Under the pieces are notes generated by a model. That model was not told the origin of the DNA, did not search any database, and saw only the letters and a list, made by a program, of their open reading frames with translations. Positions 1 through 11,588 of a DNA stretch of 64,000 nt are shown here, in pieces (position 1 is the stretch's first letter; the number at the start of each line of letters is the position of its first letter). A program made the position numbers and the translations under genes. The DNA is taken from positions 868,001 through 932,000 of the forward strand of contig JAUTDP010000003.1 of NCBI GenBank assembly GCA_033439795.1. The letters are read 5' to 3'. Source of the stretch: Sordaria brevicollis (Eukaryota > Ascomycota > Sordariomycetes > Sordariales > Sordariaceae).

Positions 1-813
1 TACCTCTAGGCCATAATTGCTGATACTCTCACTACAGTGCGGTTAACCACCCCTGTTTGTCTGGGTCTCGGGCACTGTGTCGAGGCAGAAGACCAACCAG
101 GACGGGTTACAGTTCGTTTATGTCCCGCACCCGCCGAGCTAGGCTGGCCTAGCCGCCCAACGTCCCCAACCCGAGCGGTCAACCGGTCTTTCCTCGAATA
201 CATCTATGGTAGCCAGCAAGAGTCTCAACCTCCCAAAGTCTTCGAGCAACGATCACAATAACTCCGCGAACAATGGGGATGAGAATACGCTTCTTCTTGG
301 GACAATGTTTCATGTTCTCCTGGAGCCTAGAGGTATCTTGGGGTCTCACCCTTACATCGCAAAAAATTACGAGCATCTGCTCCCATACAAGCGTGGTTGT
401 CGCTTTCGAGATGCGGCATATGAACCCATGTCACTTTTGGCTAAAACCGGGGTGGCTCTTAAAAGGCGTGCGGAGCCTGCGGAGGAAATAATTCTCTGGT
501 GGTTCTTGGGCCAATACCTGTCCGCCTCTTGCTGGTTACCCTTTGGACTCTTTCTGGGCTAGGTGCCTTTTCCCGTCTTCTATGAGGGGTCCCACGGTCG
601 CTTTGCATGAGGTGTCACCGTGGGATCAACGGACTGCCCAAGCATGCGATGGAGACCATCAAAATCCAATGAACAGCATGACATTTCACCAGGTGGGTTT
701 TTGACACCGACCTCATAAACAAAACGGCTCTGCCACCCCAAACATATCTTGCTAATTCCGCTTCCTTTTCAACCAAGCTGCAGATTTGAACCAGAAGTCC
801 TTCCATATTCATT
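1..813. other. Left-edge intergenic region
   Basis: No supported gene. The short open frames here have no recognisable domain and no splice-consistent continuation. The window opens with TACCTCTA (1-8), an octamer that recurs through the first 34 kb. The last ~100 bases should contain the promoter and 5' leader of MT1; no clear TATA box was seen. Confidence 0.6.
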
Positions 814-2476
814 ATGGGCTCTGGAGGAAACGCTCAGTCGCCGACCCCCGAGGCAACTTCGCCAAAGGGAAAGGCCAAGTCTCCCACGCCTGCTCCCGCG
901 TCCCCCGTCCAAGCCAAGTCCCCTACTCCCGGTCCTGGATCGCCAGGTACCGCTGCGCCGGGCCTTCTGCCCGGAGCACACTGGGCTGATGTGGTACGTA
1001 TAGCATATCAGTCACGATGTCAACAGTCAAGCTGGCCAACGTTTGCTAACACAGTTGACTCGCGCCTTTCAGGGCCTTCCGGAAGAAAACCCAGAGAACG
1101 ACTGGGACTCGGCTTTGGGAAGCGATGTCGAGAGCTCGACCGCGTCGATCACCTCAAGCATTCTCAAATATCGTACCATCAATGGCCGTACCTATCATAG
1201 CGATAGTGTGACAGACGGAGAATACTGGTGAGTCTTTCGAGAAGCTTGATGGCAGAAAGAATCATCAGCCACTTCCACATTTTTTTCCTCTCCATGGAAA
1301 ACTAACGACTCTCTCCTCGGGCACGTAGGGGTCCCAATGACCAGAAGCAGAATGAGGTTTTGGATATCTTGTAAGTTCATCATGACCATCGGCATGCTCA
1401 GTGATTACGAGTTTGGGTAGAGGTACTAACAGTCCTTTGTTTATGTGCTAGTCATCATATGGTCACCATTTACCTTGATGGCGAGCTTTACGAGGCTCCA
1501 ATTACTAAAAACCCTGAGAATATTCTTGATGTTGGCACGGGTACCGGTGAGTTGATCTGTTATTTTTGTTCTTGAACCTCCAATTCTTCCCACCCGGGGG
1601 GAAATAGAGTGTCTCAGAGGACTCTATTACATCCCAAGTCCTCAACGGAGGTTCCCGCTCCTGAAGCTCAATGTGCGCATTTTACTAACTCAATTACAGG
1701 ATTGTGGGCCATTGACATGGCCGATAAGTTTCCCAGCTGCAACGTAATCGGTACAGATATTTCGCCTATCCAACCGAGTTGGGTACCCCCAAACGTAAGC
1801 TTCGTGATCGAAGATGCTGGTAAGGAGTGGACCTTCCAGGACAATCACTTCGATTTCATCCATTTTCGTTGGCTTCCTGGTTGTATGAAAGATTGGACCG
1901 CGGTGTATAAGCAGGCTTATCGGTGCCTCAAGCCAGGAGGCTGGATCGAGCACATGGATTCCTCTGGCGATGTTATCTCGGAAGATGGCTCGGTTCCCGA
2001 GGACTCCGCCTTGAAGCAATGGGGTAGAATCTGGCAAGAAGCCGGAAGACGAATGGGAAACCCGGTCGATACACTTCCGACCAATCTGCAGGAAATTGGA
2101 ATGAAGGAGGCCGGCTTTGTGAACCTGACGAAGAAAGAGCACCCGGTAAGCTTAACCAATTCTCTACGCCCCTTATCACAAGGTTCCCGTCCCATTCTGG
2201 GTCATGTAAATGAAAGCTGACGAATGATTGCTCTAGATCCCGGCTTCGCCTTGGCCCAGCGACAAGAAGGCAAAAGAAATCGGCCTTTACTTCTACATGG
2301 TCTGGGCGTCTGACCTCGAGGGCATTTGCCAGTACATTTTCAGCAACGTCATGGGCTGGGAGAAGGAGGCAATTTCCACTTACATTGCTCACCTACGGGC
2401 CGAACTGAGAGATACCACTATGCATGGGCTCTTTCAATTCCGCACAGTGTACGCGCAGAAGCCGTTGGATGCTTGA
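814..2476 (+). CDS. MT1: LaeA-like class I SAM-dependent methyltransferase
   Basis: Six exons: 814-993, 1073-1227, 1329-1370, 1452-1546, 1700-2145, 2237-2476, giving 385 residues. All junctions are GT-AG and keep frame, and their positions match MT2-MT5. The tail (1-60) has at least nine SP/TP dipeptides and ends in GAHWADV. Residues ~61-112 are the acidic/Ser block ending in [12 protein letters not shown]. The SAM-binding motif I is [15 protein letters not shown] at ~152-167, with the acidic GTDIS following and LKPGGW at ~234-239. The C-terminus is QKPLDA. The family (LaeA-like, often annotated TAM-domain methyltransferase) binds SAM and in known members acts on gene expression in the nucleus; the substrate of this copy is unknown. 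First member of the head-to-tail plus-strand series, about 1 kb before MT2. Methyltransferase assignment is firm; regulatory role is inference. Confidence 0.93.
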
Positions 2477-3512
2477 AGTGCGGTTGGTTCAGTAAGCACA
2501 AGCTCGGGTTTTTCATCTTTACAAGTCCCTCCAGTTACATCTGGACATCAATAGCATCATATTAACATTGTGGTCAATGGCTGTCCTTGCTCTTGGGACG
2601 TTGACATAATTCACGAAATCTCACGGGGCTTGGGCTCCTTTTATGAGCCATACCCCAATATCTTGCACATTTTTTGAAAGCGCGATTGATGTTACAACTC
2701 ATTGACTGGCTTATTGCTAATCATCATTGCCTCTGTAGTCTCTGGTCAGACTCGCTTACCTCTGTGATCCAGATTCAAAAGAAGAAGGCGCGGTGAATTT
2801 TGGCTGACTACATGTAGCGGTGCCTCCAACATGTTTGGATGGATGTCTCGACAGATCAAAAAGCCGGTACTTCGTGTAAGTAGAAGAACACATTAACGAC
2901 GCTTTGCATGTCGCCGCGCTAACTTCCAGTTCAAGACCTGCAGAGAAATGGATCTCGGACCCGACCCAAGTCCGGGCAATAAGCCAACGACATGAGGCTT
3001 CTGGATTGAGAAAACGGAGGCTTGTTGATGGCAATTACGGAAAGAGCATCCCCAACTGATTCTCTGTTTGAGTGGACGCAAGTTCCCTTGGCAATCCAAT
3101 CTTCCTTCTTTCAAGCCGTCCATCACGCCGTTTCCCCATCATCGTTCCGATCCGGAGGCTGACCGCCCCATGAGGGGCAGCTCTCATCCGACAACCGATG
3201 TCACATTTGAGGGTATTGTACAGAAGTTTCGTGGCATCTGTGGAACATGGTCGGGAGTTGTTCCGCAACTCACCCTGGCTTTCCGGTAGTTTGGACCAGT
3301 GAGAGCTCCGGATTTTTGTCTATCCCTGTCATTCTGCCGAGAGGGTCGTACGAATCACGCTAACAACTCAACCGTTACAGGGTTGAAACATGATGCTCAA
3401 TGACAGACTTCCATATATCCGAAAGGGCATCCCCAAAAAGTCTTCACAGCCCCAACTCATCTTCTTCCTTTGGTATCGAGTTCCAGGTGCCAAGCTTGGT
3501 TAGACCTCGACA
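2477..3512. other. MT1-MT2 intergenic region
   Basis: About 1 kb separating two plus-strand paralogues. It must hold the MT1 3' end and the MT2 promoter. I see no gene, no paralogue fragment and no clear TATA box. Confidence 0.6.
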
Positions 3513-5276
3513 ATGAGTTCTCCGACTAACAACCCTCAATCGCCGGCATCCGCGGTGACTTCACCGAAGGGAAGTAAGTCACCCACGCCGGGTCCTGCTT
3601 CCCCAGTTACTGTGAGGGAATCATCGGTGGTACCCAAATCCAAATCACCAACACCTGCTCCCACGCCTACGCCCGGTCCTGTTTCCCCAGCTGCTACGAG
3701 AGAACCGTCGGCAGCGCCCAAGTCACCTACACCTGCTCCGGTAACAGAAACGACAGCTGATGCAACGGGTCTCCTTCCTGGGGCGCACTGGGCTGGTCAG
3801 GTAAGTCTTTCGGAGCTCACATACGGTACACCTTTCAGTCAAATGCTGGCAATCGCTTACGCATGGGCTTCACTCGCTTTTTTATACAGAATCTGCCAGA
3901 AGAAGATACTGACAACGACTGGGATTCGACATTGGGAACCGAAATCGAGAGCTCCACTGCCTCAATCAGTTCCAGTATTCTTCAATATCGTACCATCAAC
4001 GGCCGAACTTATCACAGCGAGTCCGTGGCCAACACACCGTATTGGTAAGTGATACCCAGGGAATGGGATGGAAGCTCTTAGCACCAACTGACACATAACC
4101 CAGGGGCCCCAATGATGAGAAGCAAAATGAACTGCTGGATATATTGTGAGTGAAACACGGCTCGGACGAATGCTATTAGATGGTGCTCAGCTTACGTGTC
4201 TCTTCTACCTTAGCCATCATACAATGACCATTGCTTTAGATGGCGACCTGTATAAAGCACCCATTACCGAGAACCCCAAGAATGTGCTCGATATCGGTAC
4301 AGGCACAGGTAAGTGAGTTCGCAACGCTGTCACATTTCACTGGGAGAATCTGCAAGGGATGGTGACTTGGAGGCTGATCTGTCTTAACCCAACTGAAGGG
4401 CTATGGGCAATCGACTTCGCCGACAAATTTCCGCAATGTAGTGTAATCGGCACTGATCTTTCCCCTATTCAGCCATCATGGGTGCCTGCCAACATACGGT
4501 TCGATATTGATGATTATAACAAGGAGTGGACATATAAGGCCGACTTCTTTGATCTCATCCATATGCGCTGGATCACCGGCACCGTCAACAACTGGCATAC
4601 CTTATATAAGGAGGCCTACCGATGCTGCAAACCGGGTGGCTGGATTGAGCATCTGGATTGTTCGGGTGCCATTTGGTCAGATGACGGTACGGTAGAGGAA
4701 GATATGGCTATCGGCCAGTGGGGTAAGATCTGGCAGGAAGCTGGAAGACGACTGGGAACTCCCTTCGATATTCTCGAGAAAAATACCCAAGAGGAGGGTA
4801 TGAGGGGGGCTGGCTTTGTTAACATTTCCAAGACGACCTACCCGGTAAGTGATTCCCTTTGTGGCTATCCCCTGATGCATTGAAATATGCCCGTTGAGCA
4901 TGCTGGTCGCGAGATATAGAAATATGACCACCCAACCGAAGTCCACTCTCATACTCGAGCATCCAGTCCTTCCGAAACATGCGTTTCAAAAACTACCATG
5001 ATGCTGATCAACCAAAACCAAACCATCCAGATCCCTATGTCGCCATGGAGCAAGGAAAAGAAGTGGAAAGAGGTCGGCATCTATTTCAACGCTGTTGTGA
5101 ACCAAGACTTGGAGGGTGCCACTCAGTTCCTTTTCGGCAATATCATGGGTTGGACTAAAGAAGAAATCACCCAATACATTGCCGTCATGAAGAGGGAGGT
5201 CAAAAACTTGAACATCCACGGATATATGCCCTACCGCCTGGTATACGCGCAGAAGCCTCTGAATGCTGAGGACTGA
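3513..5276 (+). CDS. MT2: LaeA-like class I SAM-dependent methyltransferase
   Basis: Six exons: 3513-3800, 3890-4044, 4104-4145, 4214-4308, 4399-4844, 5031-5276, giving 423 residues. This is the longest paralogue because its N-terminal tail is 96 residues, with repeated SPTPAP/SPTPGP units. It then follows the family pattern: GAHWAGQ at the end of exon 1, the [16 protein letters not shown] acidic block, [11 protein letters not shown] in place of the usual [11 protein letters not shown], motif [16 protein letters not shown] (~188-203), CKPGGW (~270), and a C-terminus extended by two residues (NAED). Exon lengths 155/42/95/446 are identical to MT1, which supports the splice model strongly. Function as a SAM-dependent methyltransferase is well supported; the substrate is not known. 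Confidence 0.93.
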
Positions 5277-5721
5277 AGTGCAATTGGATTGAGACCATTT
5301 TTATCGTCGACCTTAGGTCAACCCGATAATTTCTTCGCCTTTTGGAAATTACCACTACTACCTATCACACGGAGCGAGTGACTGGACAAGCTTATAAACT
5401 AGCACATCTATGAATTTGACCCTCCTTGTAAGATCCGTGCTGGCAGAACCAACCCTGGGGTGGCCTGTGTGACTGCCATTGGTAGACAAGGAATACCCAA
5501 CATAGAGGTATGTACCTCTACCGAACATGTTTGCTAACGTTTCAGCCTTACCCGTTGATAGCAAAAGGTCGGCAAGAGCAGACAGTGAATCATTCTCGTA
5601 CGTATTTCAGACAGTCCATTCACAATGCAATATGGTCAATTTATTATACCCCAGCCACCAGTGCAACCAACAAGCAATCGGCTCTAATATCCCCATTTTG
5701 GTTAGTAGAGGCTGTCGCTAT
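5277..5721. other. MT2-MT3 intergenic region, distal part
   Basis: No gene seen. It contains an 18-bp near-perfect palindrome, TAGAGGTA-TG-TACCTCTA (5503-5520), the only place in the window where the recurring TACCTCTA octamer occurs as an inverted pair. Confidence 0.6.
5503..5520. repeat. Palindromic pair of the TACCTCTA octamer
   Basis: TAGAGGTA at 5503-5510 and TACCTCTA at 5513-5520 are exact inverted copies separated by TG. It lies ~470 bp upstream of the MT3 start. It could be a dimer binding site or a relic of a short inverted-repeat element; the sequence alone does not decide. Confidence 0.6.
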
Positions 5722-5991
5722 ATATCACACACTGTGCTACAGGCACTTCCTCGCATTACTAGTACTACCTAACTAAGCGGTGAGGGGTAGAGGTGGTGTA
5801 GTAGACTATTTCTGTTGTCACAATTGACAGCATTGTAAGGAACCGGGCTTGCAAGCAGGGTCAATCTATAAATCCGACGAGTCCAGTCTGGCACACGGGA
5901 CACAATTTGCGTCTGGACCATTTCTCCTCTTCTCCGCTCAACTCCGTTTCCAGGTGGGCGAAACGAAGATAGGTTCCCACAGAATTCGACC
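5722..5991 (+). promoter_or_regulatory. MT3 promoter block with TATA box
   Basis: About 270 bp shared in order with the regions just upstream of MT4 and MT5. Landmarks are a CACACTGTG-like segment, GCGGTGAGGGGTAG, and the TATA box in CTATAAATCCGACGAGTCC (TATAAA 5867-5872), followed by a GGCACACGGGACAC-like segment. The TATA box lies 125 bp before the ATG. The shared block implies that duplication carried the promoter along. Confidence 0.7.
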
Positions 5992-7578
5992 ATGAGTTCG
6001 ACCAAGGCCCAGTCGCCGGCGCCAAAGTCGCCCACGACGCCGGCACCCAAATCACCTACACCTGGGCCTGCATCTTCCACTGCTGTAGTTCATGATCCGC
6101 TTTCTGGCGCTCACTGGGCTGAACAGGTACGACCGCCAAGCTTTCCACCTTTTTCCAGCTCGCAATCTAGATTTGAACAAAACACTGACTTACCTCCCTT
6201 GTCACCGCAATACAGGGTCTTCCGGAAGAGGACGAAGAGGATGGTGACTCGACAGTTGGAAGCGATGTCGAGAGCTCGACTGCTTCGATTAGTTCGAGTA
6301 TCCTCCACTACCGTACCATAAATGGCAGGACTTACCATAGCGATAGCGTAACTGACGGAGAGTATTGGTGAGTTGCAATTACCGTCATGATTTGTCAGTG
6401 TCTCTATCTCAAGACCGGCTCGGCTGACAACAAGAGTTTGAATCCTTAACGCAGGGGACCCAACGACGAAAAGGCGAATGAAGTGCTAGATATCTTGTAA
6501 GTAAATGGTCTGGTGCTGTCCACCGCCGGTTACAATGCTGACCAGGGCATTTCTTCTTTCAGTCACCATGCGATGACGATCTGTCTAGATGGCCGACTTT
6601 TCGATGCACCTCTTCCAGAAAACCCCGAGAATGCGCTTGATGTTGGCACAGGCACAGGTATACCAACAATCTCCATCAGTGTCTTGGTGCATCCTCACCT
6701 CTGCGCTGTTTTGACTGTTCCGTCAACCTAAATGGGTACTAATTCGACATTCAGGCCTGTGGGCGATCGATTTTGCCGATCAATTTCCCAACTGTACCGT
6801 TACGGGTACCGACATCTCTCCCATCCAACCCAGCTGGGTCCCCCCCAATGTCCGTTTTGAAATTGACGATTATAATAAAGAATGGACCTATAAGTCCGAT
6901 CATTTCGATTTCATTCATGCCCGGTGGCTTACTGCCACCGTTAAGGACTGGTACGCCTTTTATAAGGAGGCCTACCGGTGCTGCAAGCCGGGCGGTTATA
7001 TGGAACACATGGATGCATCCGGTACTATCAAATCTGATGATGGCTCGGTAACTAAAGCCCATGCCCTGGCCCAATGGGGTCCTGTGTGGCAGGCGGCTGG
7101 AAAGAAGATTGGGTGTGAGCTTGACTTACATAGTACCGACCTGATGCAGAACGCTATGAAGGAAGCTGGTTTTGTGGACATAGTATCGAAGGATTATAAG
7201 GCAAGTTCACTACCTCTTATATTCGTTAGGTCCAGTCCAAAAGCGCCTTCTCCCCCCCGGAAAAGATGGGAGATGCTTCTAATCCTAACGAGTAACCTAA
7301 CGTTCATGCCAATGATTCTAACTATAAAATACCTATAGGTCCCTCTCTCCCCATGGTCTAATGACCCGAAGACCAAAGAACTTGGTCTTTTCATCCGTGC
7401 CATGACGACACAAGACCTTCAAGGCTCCCTCCAGTTTATGTGGGGAAATATCATGGGATGGACTAAGGAAGAGATCTCAATCTATATCAAGCATTTTGAG
7501 AGAGAGTTGAAGAACCCGGATCTTCACGGGTACTTCATTTACCGCCTGGTGTACGCGCAGAAGCCATTGGATGCCTAG
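5992..7578 (+). CDS. MT3: LaeA-like class I SAM-dependent methyltransferase
   Basis: Six exons: 5992-6126, 6216-6367, 6455-6496, 6563-6657, 6755-7200, 7339-7578, giving 369 residues. The 45-residue tail carries [14 protein letters not shown] and TPGPASS units and ends GAHWAEQ. Next are the acidic block, [29 protein letters not shown], motif [16 protein letters not shown] (~136-150), [11 protein letters not shown] (~218) and QKPLDA. The last intron begins with GC (GCAAGT at 7201) rather than GT; the exon length of 446 and the paralogue alignment demand this junction, so it is a GC-AG intron. Domain organisation and neighbours are those of the other array members; the substrate is unknown. Confidence 0.93.
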
Positions 7579-8227
7579 GACTGTGGTTCACTCCCCATCA
7601 TTTTATCACATATGAGCAAGTTGGACGATGTCTTTATATTCTGAGATTGCAACAGATGGGGAAAATCCTGAAGTGTGGTTCTTGGAGATATGGTCTGGGA
7701 TATGACATGGATGGTGGTTGAATCTTAGGACAATCTTCCCAGTTGTGCAGCAGGGTAGATCCCAAATTGCGCGTACGCCTCCAGCCCTACCCGGCCTCTG
7801 CCAGGGTACGTTGAAGAAGCGAATCTAGGTATGGTTGAGAAAATACATGAACCACACTTACCTTAACTTCAAAAAGGAACAAGAACCGAATAAACCGTGA
7901 CAACCCAAAGGAGAGCATGCTGGTACCTATGGCAACGTATTGAAGATAGAATGGTGCATGTGTATCACATGAAGTTTGTTACACACAGTGAACTACATAA
8001 GTTAGAGGCACCAGAACCAGAAGTCTACCTCTACAAAGAGGAAAATGGAACGATTGTACTCACTTCCGCTTCGGTGGCCTAGGAGTGCTAGGACACCAAT
8101 TGGCTTTGTTAAACCCGCACAGTTAGTTTAACAACATGGAGCCACCCAGACCATCCACTTCGGTGGCATGGTAAATGGCACGTATGTACGGATTATCCTT
8201 CTTTTAGTTAGTCTACCTACTATGGAC
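7579..8227. other. MT3-MT4 intergenic region, distal part
   Basis: No gene supported. A 61-codon open frame at 7897-8082 has no recognisable feature. One TACCTCTA octamer is present (8026-8033). Confidence 0.55.
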
Positions 8228-8496
8228 GTATCACACTGTGTGACATTCTTCCTTCCTTGTCACCTCCTGCTAAACTACCAGACATCAACTACAGCGGTGA
8301 GGGGTAGCATACATATGATATCCGCCCGCGCTAGCACATTTGACAGCAGGGCAGTGTGATGAACCGGGGACCTCAGTCTATAAATCGGACGGTTCTAACA
8401 CCCGCAGTGGAAACAATTTCTAACATCCCATCTTCTTTACACAAAACCAAAGCTCCAGGTCGAACATAAGCTACATTAGGTACTCACGTTTAGACC
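8228..8496 (+). promoter_or_regulatory. MT4 promoter block with TATA box
   Basis: Collinear with the MT3 and MT5 upstream blocks: CACACTGTGTGACA-like segment, GCGGTGAGGGGTAG (identical to the MT3 copy), then CAGTCTATAAATCGGACGG with TATAAA at 8379-8384, and a CACCCGCAGTGG-like segment. The TATA box lies ~118 bp before the ATG. Confidence 0.7.
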
Positions 8497-10089
8497 ATGA
8501 GTACTCCGGCACCTAAGTCGCCCACGCCGGCACCCAAGTCACCCACGCCGGCTCCCAAATCACCCACGCCCGGCCCTGCCTCACCTGCCGTTGGAACGGC
8601 TGTCCCTCTTCCTGGATCTCACTGGGCTGAACAGGTACGGCTTTTCATATTCCCTGTCTTTCATTCTGCCGGAACAAACCAAAAATGGTCACTGACATGG
8701 CTTCTACAATGTGACAGGGGCTTCCCGAAGAGGAGGAAGACGATACGGATTCAACCCTGGGGAGTGATTTCGAGAGTTCGACAGCTTCGATCAGTTCGAC
8801 TATCCTCCAATACCGTACGATAAATGGCCGTACTTATCATAGCGACAATGTGACAGATGGATCGTATTGGTAAGTCTGCCTCTTCATACTTACCTCTCAA
8901 TACGAAACAATACGCGTCTGCGATGAAGCCACCTTCATCAGGGAGAAGCTGGGACCTTTGCGACATTGACGGTCAGGGAAAAGCATTCAGCTTGACTGTC
9001 ATGAGCGCCTCGTGAAAGGGAAAGCAGAAGCGAAGGAACAGTTAACGCTAACAGAGACTTTGAACTTGTCTTTGCAGGGGCCCCAACGACGAAAAGGCAA
9101 ACGAAATGTTGGATATCTTGTGAGTAAAGCGTGCTTCCTGCCACTGGCTTCTGAGCTAACTGAATAATGCCTACTCAGCCACCACGCGTTGACTCTTAGT
9201 CTCGATGGCAGGCTCTGCGATGCTCCTCTACCCGACAATATTGAGAATGTCATTGATCTCGGCACCGGCACTGGTACGGCAATCTCTTTCATTACCGTGC
9301 TTTTGGTTTTCATTCGCTAATCCGGTATCCAGGGCTGTGGGCAATCGATTTTGGCGATAAATTCCCCAACTGCAACGTCGTTGGCACTGATATTTCTCCC
9401 ATCCAACCCAGTTGGGTCCCTCCCAACGTCCGTTTTGACATTGACGATTATAATAAGCCCTGGACTTATAAGGACAATCATTTCGACTTCATCCATCTTC
9501 GCTGGATTAATGGTACCTCTAAGGATTGGTCTGCCTTATACCGGGAAGCTTTCAGGTGCTGCAAGCCCGGCGGTTTTATCGAGCACATGGATGTCTCCGG
9601 GACTGTCTCGTCCGACGACGGTACTGTGGATAGCAAGATTCATGCTGTCGCCCAGTGGGGTCCCATGTGGCATGCGGCTGGAAGAAAAATCGGACAGGTT
9701 TTTCTCGACGACAGCACGATGATTGAGGACGGATTGAAGGATGCTGGTTTCGTGAATATTAACGTCAAGGACTACAAGGTGCGTTTTCCCCTTCCTATAA
9801 CACCATTAATTGTCTTTATTCCGCACCTCTAACTACCAGTTGTTTACAGATCCCTCTTTCCCCTTGGTCCGACGATAAGAAGATGCACGAGCTTGGGCTC
9901 TACTTCTATGTAGCCCTCACCCAGGACCTCGAGGGTGTCCTTCAATACATGTGGGGTACGGTGATGGGGTGGACTGATGAGGAGATCTCCATCTATATTA
10001 AGCACTTTGTGAAGGAGTTGAAGGATAAGACCATCCATCCGTACTTTACTTACCGCAGAGTGTATGCTCAAAAGCCCCTGGATGCTTGA
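8497..10089 (+). CDS. MT4: LaeA-like class I SAM-dependent methyltransferase
   Basis: Six exons: 8497-8634, 8718-8869, 9078-9119, 9179-9273, 9333-9778, 9850-10089, giving 370 residues. The 46-residue tail is a near-perfect amino-acid repeat (PKSPTPA three times, then [11 protein letters not shown]) encoded by tandem 21-bp units. It continues GSHWAEQ, the acidic block, [12 protein letters not shown], motif [16 protein letters not shown] (~137-151), [14 protein letters not shown] (~219) and QKPLDA. Intron 2 is long for the family (208 bp). Shares its promoter block with MT3 and MT5. A SAM-dependent methyltransferase by motif; target unknown. Confidence 0.93.
8521..8575 (+). repeat. 21-bp coding tandem repeat in the MT4 tail
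   Basis: Two full units starting CCCACGCCGGC (8521-8541 and 8542-8562, differing at two positions) and a partial third from 8563. Each unit encodes PTPAPKS. As an in-frame minisatellite it can gain or lose seven residues, and two SP/TP sites, per event. Confidence 0.8.
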
Positions 10090-11327
10090 CGGAATTGGAT
10101 AACAATACCTTTGGGGGTTGGTCGAACTGCAGATGTTTGGGGATTGTACCTAACGACGAGCTTCATACGTATATGTCTTTTCATTCTCGAACATCTGCCC
10201 CTGTGCAAAGAAGACCGTCGTTAACATTGGATGCCTGTTGCACTTGCTTAACAGGGTTGACCCAAGTTGACCATGTGCTTTCCATCCTTACCCGGCCTCC
10301 GCCCCCACAAACATACCTCTTAAGGCTGAAGTCTTGTGTCCGGACTACATATGTCCCGGAACTCTGGAAACTTCATGTACTAGGTTGTTTGGGTAACTCG
10401 AGAGGCATGAAGGTACCAGTGAAATGATAGTGCGAGAGTGGGTGCTTCCAGTGTACCTCTAATTTGATTAGGTCGCTCCTGTAACCAAATTCGTTGCGGC
10501 CCCCTACACACTTATTCGGGGAGGATTGCCTATCCGCATCCTTCTTGAAGCCATCTAACAATTGTAGGATTGAGATGATAGTTCTATTATAAAAGACCTG
10601 TACGCAACAGAAAGACACAAGATTTTGGTCGTCAATATTATGTTGACGTGCACGTGGCTTGAGGTTTGTACTACGGGGCACTCTCGCAACGAGCAGGGAG
10701 GTGGGATTGTGACTGGGCGGGGGCTGGGAACGGATGAGAACGAATCAAAAGAAACCTAAGTGTCACGGGTCGGCCAGTGTCGGGGTGACCATGCCGGACG
10801 TGGTCGCCGGTTCGGACTCCTGGAGTGTACGGGCAGGTAGGGTGATCGATAAGATAAGGCAGGGAAAAATAAAAGGACGGTCTGCTGCGGGGACCCTAGC
10901 GGGGTTGGCCGGGGAGCAGGGGAGGCATACCCGTTTTCCCCACCGGGCCTCTCCCCTCGTCACCACCCACCCTCGTACCTGCTCCACGTTGATCTCCCTC
11001 TTGTTAAACTGGGGCTTCTCGCTTAGGTACACCAAACACGCCTGCGTCCCAGCATTTGTCCATTCACCACCGTGGACTTCCAAATTTACCCGTGACAACT
11101 CTTTAGATTTGACAGCTCTTTTCGTATGTCAGCGAGTGAAAAGCTGGGGGGCAATATGGTACTGTACCAGAGGCTTTTGTGCTCCTCAAATAGTCACGAA
11201 GCGATCGCGGCCGCAGTACCCGGAGCTTTCGGTTCGCATCCCAAGTGGCCACACGGAGACATCTTTGAGCGCGCTGGTGTGGGACATGTTTTCTAGTCGT
11301 CGTCGTTCGATTCTACACCCATTCGTG
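10090..11327. other. MT4-MT5 intergenic region, distal part
   Basis: About 1.2 kb with no supported gene. A 202-codon open frame (10734-11342) has no recognisable domain, no paralogue in the window and odd composition, so it is not called. TACCTCTA octamers occur at 10454 and, in the adjoining promoter, 11357. Overlapping GATAAG sites lie at 10848-10858. Confidence 0.55.
10848..10858 (+). promoter_or_regulatory. Two overlapping GATAAG sites
   Basis: GATAAGATAAG contains two GATAAG hexamers. GATA factors of the AreA/NIT2 type bind such paired sites in fungi. It lies ~740 bp upstream of MT5. Functional relevance is inference. Confidence 0.35.
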
Positions 11328-11588
11328 TCTTACACTGTGTAGCATGCTTGCTTCCATACCTCTAGGCACATACATAGGTAGTGCCTTCTACTATCAGGTT
11401 GCGAACCACATGTCAACTTCAACAGTGAGGTGGCTGGTTTTGTCCGCAGTCACATTTTGATGTTCAGCAGTGTGGTGGAATAAACAGGGGATCGTACCTC
11501 AGTCTATAAATCGGACAGTTCTGGCACCCGAGACACTCTTTGGCCGTTCCATTTCATTCACTTACATTCAAAGTTCGGGTATTCGACA
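11328..11588 (+). promoter_or_regulatory. MT5 promoter block with TATA box
   Basis: Third copy of the block seen before MT3 and MT4: ACACTGTGTAGCAT-like segment, ACAGTGAGGTGG, then CAGTCTATAAATCGGACAG with TATAAA at 11505-11510, then TTCTGGCACCCGAGACAC. The TATA box lies 84 bp before the ATG. A TACCTCTA octamer is included (11357-11364). Confidence 0.7.

Noticed and set aside
10734..11342. 202-codon open frame between MT4 and MT5
   Set aside because: No domain, no paralogue among the nine intergenic regions, no start context or splice partner; composition resembles non-coding DNA.
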